From Saccharopolyspora sp. SCSIO 74807 (GTDB lineage: Bacteria; Actinomycetota; Actinomycetes; Mycobacteriales; Pseudonocardiaceae), in NCBI RefSeq assembly GCF_037023755.1, contig NZ_CP146100.1, positions 124,001 to 188,000 of the forward strand: a stretch of DNA of 64,000 nucleotides, written 5' to 3'. How positions within the stretch are numbered: the first letter of the stretch is position 1; the number at the start of each line of letters is the position of its first letter. Below, piece by piece: positions 32,805-39,293 of this stretch. Below the pieces are notes generated by a model. That model made no database searches, was not told the origin of the DNA, and was given only the letters and a program-made list of their open reading frames with translations. The translations under genes were made by a program, and so were the position numbers.

Positions 32805-34043
32805 TCAGGACGCTGCGGTGAGCGCGCGCAGCGGGTCGGCGAGGTCGCCCCGGGTTCCGACGGCAACGCCGTCCAGGCCCAACCAGGCGGCCATGTCGTG
32901 CAGCGCGGCGGCGAGCTCCGGGGCGATCTTGCCGAGATCGCGGTCGGGTTCGCCGAACGCGCCGGGCACGCGCAGCACCTTCGCGGTCCGGTCGGCTTTC
33001 AAGTCGACCCGGGCCACCAGTTCACCGTCGAGCAGGAAGGGGAAGACGTAGTAGCCGTACTCGCGTTGCGGCTGCGGCACGTAGATCTCGATGCGGTAGC
33101 GGAAGCCGAACAGCCGCTCGGCCCGCGAGCGCTCCCAGATCAACGGGTCGAACGGGCAGAGCAGCGCGCTGCCGCGCACCCGCCTCGGCGTGCGTGCGTC
33201 GACGTGCCGGTACGCCTGGTTGCGCCAGCCGTGCACCGCGACCGGTTCGAGGTCGCCGTTTTCCACGAGCTCGTCGACGGCGCGGCGGCCGCGCTGCGGG
33301 CTGAGCCGGTAGTAGTCGCGCAGCTCGGCTTCGGTCGCGACGCCGAGCGCGTCCGCGGAGCGCCGCACGAGTTCGCGCACCGCGTCGTGCTCGTCCGGGT
33401 CTTGGCTGAGCACGTCCGCCGGCAGCACCCGTTCCGGCAGGTCGTAGAGCCGTTCGAAACCGCGGCGGGTGCCGGTGGTCAGCTCGCCCATGGCGAAGAG
33501 CAACTCGCAGACCCGTTTGGTGTCGGTGCGGTTCCACCACGGTCCGCGCCCCTGGCGGGTGTCACCGCCGAGTTCGCGTTCGAGGGTGCCTGCGCCGACC
33601 GGACCGAGGTCTTTGACCGCGGCGAGCACGTCGTCGATGAGGCCGGGTGAGTCCTCCAGCAGCTCGCGCAGGCCCCGCCGCCACGAGCCGCCGTGTTCGC
33701 GCATCCGCCAGCGCAGCAGCGGCCAGTCCCGCACCGGTATGAGGGAGGCTTCGTGCGCCCAGTACTCGACGAGCAGCCGCGGCTTTTTCGCGCTGTGCGT
33801 CCAAGCGGCGTTGTCGACGAGCTCCGCGGAGTAAGCGCCGAGGCGGCTGTAGAGCGGCATGTAGTGCGCCCGCACCGCGACGTTCACCGAGTCCATCTGC
33901 AGCAGCTTCGTCCGACCCAGCGCCCGGTTCAGGTGCTGCCTGTTCGCCTCCCCGATCGGCCGTGCGGCAGTGGATCCCTGCGCGGCGAACCCTTGGGCGG
34001 CCAGCGCCGTCCGCCGTGCTGCCGCAGCACTCATCGTCTCCAT
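32805..34043 (-). CDS. AlkZ-like/YcaQ-family DNA glycosylase (winged helix, HTH_42)
   Basis: A 412-residue protein of the YcaQ/AlkZ superfamily, built from tandem winged helices and active on alkylated or cross-linked DNA. The catalytic-type motif reads LLQMDSVNV near residues 44-52, i.e. Gln-x-Asp, as in the AlkZ-like/YcaQ branch that unhooks interstrand cross-links (AlkZ proper has Gln-x-Gln). Other family blocks are ARAHYMPLYSRLG-like (here VRAHYMPLYSRLGAY), LVEYWAHEASLIP and LLCPFDPLIWERSRAERLFGF-type sequence. Start ATG at 34043; an in-frame extension to 34298 is not conserved. Encoded convergent to the DUF4097 gene and divergent from a GNAT gene. Confidence 0.85.
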   Translation of the reverse strand: METMSAAAARRTALAAQGFAAQGSTAARPIGEANRQHLNRALGRTKLLQMDSVNVAVRAHYMPLYSRLGAYSAELVDNAAWTHSAKKPRLLVEYWAHEASLIPVRDWPLLRWRMREHGGSWRRGLRELLEDSPGLIDDVLAAVKDLGPVGAGTLERELGGDTRQGRGPWWNRTDTKRVCELLFAMGELTTGTRRGFERLYDLPERVLPADVLSQDPDEHDAVRELVRRSADALGVATEAELRDYYRLSPQRGRRAVDELVENGDLEPVAVHGWRNQAYRHVDARTPRRVRGSALLCPFDPLIWERSRAERLFGFRYRIEIYVPQPQREYGYYVFPFLLDGELVARVDLKADRTAKVLRVPGAFGEPDRDLGKIAPELAAALHDMAAWLGLDGVAVGTRGDLADPLRALTAAS

Positions 34044-34227
34044 CACCCGGATGGTGCCAGGCCGCACCGACAACCCCGCCCGGCGCACCGAACCGCAGCG
34101 CATGGCTCGACGAACCGGTTCGGCGAGCTGTTGCGCGCGCCGGACGAACCGGTCACGCAACCCGCGCGGCACCGCGTCTCCCCCGCCCGCACGCATCCGG
34201 ACTGACCTCCCAGCTAGTTTGGCGCGC

Positions 34228-34794
34228 ATGGCCGATGCCGATGTGCGCCTCGCCGCGCCTTCCGACGTCCCCGAGATCGCACGGATCCAGCTCACCACCT
34301 GGCGCAGCGCCTACGCCGAGCTGCTGCCGCCGGAAGCGCTGGCGAGCGTGGACGAGAACGCGGCGCGACGCAGCTGGGAAGAGGCACTGCACGGCGGCCA
34401 GGTGACGTTGCTGGTGGCCACCGAGGGCGAATGGACGGTCGGGTTCTGCGCCGCAGGTCGTGCTCCCGAGCAGGAAGCCGCCGCCGCGAACGGCACCCCA
34501 CCGCCGGATGCGGCGACCGTGGCGCTGGTGAGCACGCTGCTCGTCGAGCCGCGTTGGGGTCGCCGCGGGCACGGCGGCCGGCTGCTGGCGACCATGGCGC
34601 AACAGCTCGCCGAGGGCGGCGCCACGCGCGGCATCACCTGGGTTCCGGAGGAGGATTCGGCCTCGCTCGCGTTCTTCGAGCACGCCGGTTGGGGTCCGGA
34701 CGGCACGGTCCGCACGCTCGACGCCGCTGGTCGCCCGCTGCGGGAGCTGCGCCTGTCCGGCCCGCTCGACCTGGAACTCTCCCGGCCGGAGTGA
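34228..34794 (+). CDS. GNAT-family N-acetyltransferase
   Basis: A 188-residue GNAT enzyme. The fold starts DVRLAAPSDVPEIARIQLTT, and the acetyl-CoA loop is VEPRWGRRGHGGRLLATMA (R/Q-x-x-G-x-G/A pattern), followed by the beta-bulge region ASLAFFEHAGWGPDG. Between strands 3 and 4 there is a longer Ala/Pro-rich insertion (EQEAAAANGTPPPDAAT). The acceptor substrate is not recognisable. It stands between the glycosylase gene (divergent) and a small membrane protein gene. Confidence 0.82.
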   Translation: MADADVRLAAPSDVPEIARIQLTTWRSAYAELLPPEALASVDENAARRSWEEALHGGQVTLLVATEGEWTVGFCAAGRAPEQEAAAANGTPPPDAATVALVSTLLVEPRWGRRGHGGRLLATMAQQLAEGGATRGITWVPEEDSASLAFFEHAGWGPDGTVRTLDAAGRPLRELRLSGPLDLELSRPE

Positions 34795-34916
34795 GCCGCC
34801 TGCGGGGGGCGGGTCGCGGCCCGGCCGGAAACGCTCCGCAGCCGCCCGGCCACACGATGCCGTTCGGCGGATGTTGCTAGCCTGGCGCTGACCACGCACC
34901 GACCTCCGGAGGACCC

Positions 34917-35408
34917 GTGCTGACCTCCATCGGTTTGATCTCCACCGCCTTCGGGATGTCGGTGGTTTCCGCGCTGTTCCCGATCATCAGCGTGGAGATC
35001 TTCGTCGTCGGCATGGTCGTCAAGGGCCCGGAGGTGCCCTGGTGGCTGCTGGCGCTGGTGGTGACCCTCGGGCAGATCGGCGGCAAGCTGCTCTACTACT
35101 ACGCCGCGCGCGGCATCATCAAACTTCCCGGTTTCCTGCAGCGCCGCAGCGATCCGGAGCACCACACCGGCCGCTGGAAGGAATGGCTGGACCGGTTCCG
35201 CGCCTGGTGCCTGCACCGTCCGATGTGGACCGGTGGAGTGCTGCTGCTGAGCGCGGCGGCGAGCCTGCCACCGTTCCTGGCGACCTGCGTGGTCGCGGGC
35301 TGGGCGCGGGTGCCGCTGAGCACGTTCTTGATCACGGGCCTGGTGGGCCGCTTCGCCCGCTTCGCGGCGCTGGCGGTCGCCCCCGGCTTGATGATCGCCT
35401 GGATCTGA
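34917..35408 (+). CDS. Small DedA/VTT-like membrane protein
   Basis: A 163-residue membrane protein with four to five hydrophobic segments (IGLISTAFGMSVVSALFPII, VEIFVVGMV, WWLLALVVTLGQIGG, GGVLLLSAAASLPPF, FLITGLVGRFARFAAL). Conserved-looking features, an early SALFPIISVE and a GRFARF near the C-terminus, resemble the VTT/SNARE-associated (DedA) group of lipid scramblases, in a short YqaA-like form. GTG start at 34917 with GGAGGA before it. Monocistronic, ending at a strong hairpin. Function inferred weakly. Confidence 0.65.
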   Translation: MLTSIGLISTAFGMSVVSALFPIISVEIFVVGMVVKGPEVPWWLLALVVTLGQIGGKLLYYYAARGIIKLPGFLQRRSDPEHHTGRWKEWLDRFRAWCLHRPMWTGGVLLLSAAASLPPFLATCVVAGWARVPLSTFLITGLVGRFARFAALAVAPGLMIAWI

Positions 35409-35421
35409 GCCGCCGCGTGGA

Positions 35422-35446
35422 CGGCCCCGGTGCCTGACCGGGGCCG
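35422..35446. terminator. Bidirectional terminator hairpin
   Basis: Perfect 10-bp stem CGGCCCCGGT (35422-35431) / ACCGGGGCCG (35437-35446) with 5-nt loop. It ends the DedA-like gene (+) and the five-gene minus-strand cluster that starts at 41120. Confidence 0.88.
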
Positions 35447-35465
35447 CCGTCACCCGAAGCGGCGC

Positions 35466-35711
35466 TCACGCCCCCGGCAAGAGCTTGCCCGGCACGTCCA
35501 GCACCGAGTCGACCAGGCCGAACACCGGGACCCCGAGCGGCGCGAAGGTCCACTTGTTGTGCAGGTCGCCGGTGTCCGGTTCGTCGACCACGACGACACC
35601 GTCCTGCTCCGGCGCGGACTGCGGTGCGGCCACCGCGGCGCCGGCCCCGCCCAGCAGGGCGGTTCCGACCAGCGCGGACACCGCGAGTCCGCGGCGCAGT
35701 TCAGCGTTCAT
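35466..35711 (-). CDS. Small secreted protein, unknown function
   Basis: An 81-residue protein with a Sec signal peptide (MNAELRRGLAVSALVGTALL, cleavage after AVA, about residue 28), leaving a mature chain of about 53 residues: acidic VVVVDEPDTGDLHNKW, then APLGVPVFGLVDSVLDVPGK. AGGAGG lies a few bases before the ATG at 35711. The mature part shows weak similarity in style to its neighbour (GVPVFGLVDSVLD versus LNPVVGLLDALD). Only 16 nt separate the two genes, so they are cotranscribed. No known family recognised. Confidence 0.7.
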   Translation of the reverse strand: MNAELRRGLAVSALVGTALLGGAGAAVAAPQSAPEQDGVVVVDEPDTGDLHNKWTFAPLGVPVFGLVDSVLDVPGKLLPGA

Positions 35712-35727
35712 GACGGTTTCCTCCTGG

Positions 35728-35931
35728 TCAGTCGAGCGCGTCGAGCAGTCCGACGACGGGGTTGAGGGCGGCGGTCGGCAGGCCGACGGTGGGGCTGAGC
35801 AGTCCACCGGCGTCCACGCCGGGCACGAGCCAGATCGACGGCGGGTCGGCGTGCGCGACGCCCGCGCCGAACCCGGCGAGGGCGAGGGTGGCCGCGGCCG
35901 TGGTGGCCACCCTGGCGAGGGTTTTCGGCAT
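35728..35931 (-). CDS. Small secreted protein, unknown function
   Basis: A 67-residue protein with a signal peptide (MPKTLARVATTAAATLALAG, cleavage after AHA, residue 28) and a mature peptide of about 39 residues, Pro/Gly/Leu-rich: DPPSIWLVPGVDAGGLL then NPVVGLLDALD. The ATG at 35931 has GGAAGAG upstream. It is cotranscribed with the following 81-residue secreted protein, and both lie behind the YeeE/YedE gene. The paired tiny secreted proteins could be structural envelope peptides or partners of the cluster; no family recognised. Confidence 0.7.
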   Translation of the reverse strand: MPKTLARVATTAAATLALAGFGAGVAHADPPSIWLVPGVDAGGLLSPTVGLPTAALNPVVGLLDALD

Positions 35932-36035
35932 GGTGATCTCTTCCTTCCGTGCTCTCCCGCCGGTCGGCGGGAGGTCTGTGCCACGGCGGAGCCAGCCGGG
36001 ACCCGGCGCGCCGCGCCCGGTTCACCGGCGCGGGC

Positions 36036-37283
36036 TCAGCACACCGCGTCGCCGGGTTTCGGATTGCCCAGCCCGAACAGGGGCCGCAGCAGCAGGCCTG
36101 CGTAGGTGCCTGCGATGGCCAGCACTCCCCACAGCCAGCCGTGCAGGCTGAACGAGGCGATGCCGGAGAAGTAGGCGCCGATGTTGCAGCCACCGGCCAG
36201 CCGCGCGCCGAGGCCCATGGCGATGCCGCCGAGCACCGCGCCGAGCGCGAGCCGCAGCGGGACCCGCCGGTGCAGCACGAACGCTCCGGCCAGCGCGGAA
36301 GCGATCAGCGCGCCGATCATGATGCCGAAGTCCATCACCGAGGTCTTGTCGGCGAGCACCGACGCTTGCAGCTTCGCGGTGTTCTCCGGGTCGCTCCAGA
36401 AGGGCGAACCGGAGATGTCCACCCCGATCCAGCCGAGGAACTTCGCGCCCCACAGCCCGAACGCCGAGGTGATGCCCCACGGCCCTCCGGAGATGAACAG
36501 CGTCAGCGCGTTGAACCCGGCCAGCAGCAGCGCCCCGGCCCACAGCGGCCACGAGCCGCGCAGCACTCGCAGGAATCCGCGCGCCGTGGGCGGCTGCTCG
36601 ATCGGCGGCGGCGTGCGGCGACGTTCGACCAGCAGCGACACGCCCACGACCGCCGCGATGATCACCAGCGAGATGAGCAGCGCGCCGGGATAGCCCAGCG
36701 GGGTGTCCGCGAACGACACCGTGGGGCCGGTGTTCTGCAGCGTCTTGATCCAGGGCGAGATGAACGCGCTGAGCACTGAACCCGCGATGAAGCCGCCGAG
36801 GGTGTAGAGGATCGCGGTTTGCCCGCTGCCCACCGCGAACAGCGTGCCGGACGCGCACGAGCCGCCGACCTGCATCCCCACCCCGAACAGGAACGCTCCG
36901 AGGATCACGCCGAGCCCGGCGGGCGCGACGGTCCCTTCCGGCGCGCCGGAGAGCCCGAGCCCGCCGCCGAGGATCGCGGAGAACAGCAGGCAGGCCGCGG
37001 CCAGCATGACCATGTGCGCCCGCAGCGCGCGCCCTTGACCGACCGAAACGAGCTGCCGCCACGCCGAGGTGAAACCGAACCGCGAGTGGAACAGCACGGT
37101 GCCGAGCGCGAGCCCGACGGCGTAGAGGACGGTCAGTTTCCACCCGGCTTCGGCCGCGACGGCGAGGCCGACGACGACGGCGAGCAGGATGCCGGCGGTC
37201 ACGACGCCGGGCCGGGCCGGTGGTGCTTGGGCCGCGGGAGGCGGCGGGGTTCTGGGGGCGCTGTCGACGCCGACTGCGGACAT
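36036..37283 (-). CDS. YeeE/YedE (TsuA-type) sulfur-compound transporter
   Basis: A 415-residue membrane protein of the YeeE/YedE family, which imports thiosulfate or related sulfur species. It has about nine to ten hydrophobic segments in two homologous halves. Each half carries the family cysteine signature: GGSCASGTLFAVG in the first and GGCNIGAYFSG in the second; these cysteines relay the sulfur species through the pore. The ATG at 37283 is preceded by GAGGAG; an extension to 37403 runs into the upstream hairpin element. It is the third gene of a same-strand cluster behind the SBP56-like and Met-rich membrane protein genes. Confidence 0.87.
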   Translation of the reverse strand: MSAVGVDSAPRTPPPPAAQAPPARPGVVTAGILLAVVVGLAVAAEAGWKLTVLYAVGLALGTVLFHSRFGFTSAWRQLVSVGQGRALRAHMVMLAAACLLFSAILGGGLGLSGAPEGTVAPAGLGVILGAFLFGVGMQVGGSCASGTLFAVGSGQTAILYTLGGFIAGSVLSAFISPWIKTLQNTGPTVSFADTPLGYPGALLISLVIIAAVVGVSLLVERRRTPPPIEQPPTARGFLRVLRGSWPLWAGALLLAGFNALTLFISGGPWGITSAFGLWGAKFLGWIGVDISGSPFWSDPENTAKLQASVLADKTSVMDFGIMIGALIASALAGAFVLHRRVPLRLALGAVLGGIAMGLGARLAGGCNIGAYFSGIASFSLHGWLWGVLAIAGTYAGLLLRPLFGLGNPKPGDAVC

Positions 37284-37353
37284 GGATTCTCCTCGTCTCG
37301 AAAGCTTGCCGTTGTGGTCCAACAAACCCGTTCGGCTCGATCTTTCCCGGTTG

Positions 37354-37451
37354 CGTAGCGGCGTTCGCCACGGAAGGCGGCTGTTGTGCTTGTTGCGTTT
37401 CAAGCGGCGCTAGCCGCTCTCACGGCGTTCGCAACCGGCACCGCTACGCAA
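37354..37451. repeat. Dispersed hairpin element, copy A
   Basis: Outer inverted arms TTGCGTAGCGG (37354-37364) and CCGCTACGCAA (37441-37451) enclose an inner hairpin AGCGGC-GCTA-GCCGCT (37403-37418). The part 37403-37451 aligns without gaps to 53076-53124 (copy B). It begins 16 nt after the stop of the Met-rich membrane protein gene and lies 70-170 nt before yeeE-like. Confidence 0.65.
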
Positions 37452-37467
37452 AATGGGCCCAGAACGA

Positions 37468-39222
37468 TCAATCCGGGGTCAACGGGCCGGAGACGGGGAC
37501 GACGGTGCCGCGCGGGAGCCACTGGCCGGCGGGGTCGGAGCCGTGCATCGGCATCTTCATCCCGCCCATTCCGGGCATGTCCATCTGCATCACGTCGACC
37601 TGCGCGGCCGCGTACACCGAGATGGGGTCTTCGATCCGCTGCCCGCGCGCGGCGAGCCAGGTCTCCAGCCCGGCCACCGATGGCGGTTCGCCGCCGAATC
37701 CCTCGTTGATGGCCATGCCGTATTCGAGCGACCGGTAGTCGCGCGGGTCGAACCGCAGCGGAGCGGCCGAGCTGGCCGCCGCGGTGGTCACGGGGCTGTG
37801 CAGCAGCCACGGCGCGAGGTGGGCGCCGTAGGTGTAGTTCGGTGGCCCGCCGGGCCGTTGCCGCACCGATTCGAGGTGTTCGGCCGCGTTGGTCCAGCCG
37901 GACACCAGGATCAGCGCGTTCTCGGATCGCGGTGCGCCGCTGACCGGCAGGCGCGCCGCGTCCGCCGCCGTTCGCACCACGCCGGTGGCTTGCCGGGAGC
38001 GCGGCGAGTCGTCGCCGATCACGGTGATTCCGGGTGCGCCGTTGCGGTGCACGTATCCGACGAGGGCGCGCAGCGCCTCGGCGTCCTGCGGCTGGAGCGA
38101 ATCGGCGGGGCAACCGGTGAGCGGATCCCGTTGTCCCGCAACGATTCCGGCGAGCGCGGCGCTGGCGCATTCCGGCCCGTCGGGGCCCGCCGCGTCGGCG
38201 GGCCCGGGTGCGTCGCCGGTGTCGACTTCGACGCTTCCTTCCGCGGCGCCGCTCCGCAGCACCAGATCGCTGCGCCCGGCCGGCAGGTCCACCTGCGCCC
38301 AGTGACCGCTGGTGCCCGGCCGCGAAACCGCCCGGACGGGCCGCCCACCGGAGTCGATGGTCAGCTCGTCACCTGCGCTTTCCGGCAGGTGCACCAGGTT
38401 GGGCCCTGGGCGGTGCGGCGTCACCAGCACCGGCACGTCCTGCTCGCCGACGGTGGCGTGCGCGAGCCGGGCGACTCCCGGCTGCGGGAGCTCACCGGGA
38501 CGCGGAATCGCGGGCAGCACCGTGAACGCGACGAAGGCCACGGCGACCGCGCCTGCACCGAAGCGGTAGATCCGCCAAGGATTCTCCTGGCGCAGCAGCA
38601 GAACCGCCCCAACAACGGCCACTATGGACAGTGTGAGCACGAGCAGCGCCGCACCCAGCGGGCTCAGCAGCCTGCGATCCGCGATGCCGGTGCTGAACAA
38701 CTGCACCGCCACCGCCACCACCAGTGCCGCGGCCAGCGCCCATGCCAGGTACCGCAACCGCGGCGCACCGTCCGGGCGCTGCTCGGCGGGCAGCAGCAAG
38801 CCGTATCCGGCCAGCCCGAGCCAGCCGACCACGGCCGCGCTCGCCACCGCCGCGGCGAAGAATTCCACCGGCGAGTGCCCGAGCCCGCTTTCCACGATCA
38901 GCAGCACGGTCAGCGCGAAGCCGAGGTAGGAAGCCGGCGACGGCAGGCGCAGCAGGATCGGAAGCGCCAGCACCAGCACCGCGTGCACCACCGCGACCGG
39001 CACGCTGACGTGCTGCACCGGAATCGACAGCAAGCTCGCCGCGGCGGCGATCACGGCCGCGGCCGCGGCCACCACCACCGTCGCCCGCCCGGTAGTGCGC
39101 ACCGACCCGCGCAGCAGCCCCAGCCCGGCGACCACGGCCGTGCCCGACAGCAGCAGGATGCGCAGCACCAGCGCGGCGGCGTCCACACCGGTCGCTGCCG
39201 GGTGCATACCGCTCATGTCCAT
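37468..39222 (-). CDS. Polytopic membrane protein with Met/His-rich ends (possible copper protein; DUF6239-like)
   Basis: A 584-residue protein. Residues 1-8 are MDMSGMHP. About eight hydrophobic segments fill residues 15-275 (for example LVLRILLLSGTAVVAGLGLL and VVAVAVQLF), then a large extracytoplasmic domain of about 290 residues with three Cys (PECAS, TGCPAD) follows. The C-terminus holds a Met-rich stretch, VDVMQMDMPGMGGMKMPMHG, like the Met-x-Met/Met-x2-Met copper sites of periplasmic copper proteins. The N-terminal half recalls CopD-type copper membrane proteins. I recall similar proteins under the label DUF6239, but cannot verify this. Start ATG 39222. It follows the SBP56-like gene by 71 nt. 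Copper handling is inference. Confidence 0.6.
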   Translation of the reverse strand: MDMSGMHPAATGVDAAALVLRILLLSGTAVVAGLGLLRGSVRTTGRATVVVAAAAAVIAAAASLLSIPVQHVSVPVAVVHAVLVLALPILLRLPSPASYLGFALTVLLIVESGLGHSPVEFFAAAVASAAVVGWLGLAGYGLLLPAEQRPDGAPRLRYLAWALAAALVVAVAVQLFSTGIADRRLLSPLGAALLVLTLSIVAVVGAVLLLRQENPWRIYRFGAGAVAVAFVAFTVLPAIPRPGELPQPGVARLAHATVGEQDVPVLVTPHRPGPNLVHLPESAGDELTIDSGGRPVRAVSRPGTSGHWAQVDLPAGRSDLVLRSGAAEGSVEVDTGDAPGPADAAGPDGPECASAALAGIVAGQRDPLTGCPADSLQPQDAEALRALVGYVHRNGAPGITVIGDDSPRSRQATGVVRTAADAARLPVSGAPRSENALILVSGWTNAAEHLESVRQRPGGPPNYTYGAHLAPWLLHSPVTTAAASSAAPLRFDPRDYRSLEYGMAINEGFGGEPPSVAGLETWLAARGQRIEDPISVYAAAQVDVMQMDMPGMGGMKMPMHGSDPAGQWLPRGTVVPVSGPLTPD

Positions 39223-39255
39223 CGCGAAACCTCGCTTCACGCAGGGAAAACCGGG

Positions 39256-39286
39256 GCCCGGGCACCGCGCGCGGCGATGCCCGGGC
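39256..39286 (-). terminator. Hairpin between SBP56-like and Met-rich membrane protein genes
   Basis: Perfect 9-bp stem GCCCGGGCA (39256-39264) / TGCCCGGGC (39278-39286) with further pairing in the loop, followed on the minus strand by a short TTTT run (39247-39250). Likely partial terminator or RNA-stability element that reduces expression of the downstream genes. Confidence 0.6.
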
Positions 39287-39293
39287 GGGTGAG

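Noticed and set aside
37354-37451. MITE or insertion-sequence end
   Set aside because: Outer arms of 11 bp exist, but no target-site duplication or transposase was seen; kept as a dispersed hairpin element instead.
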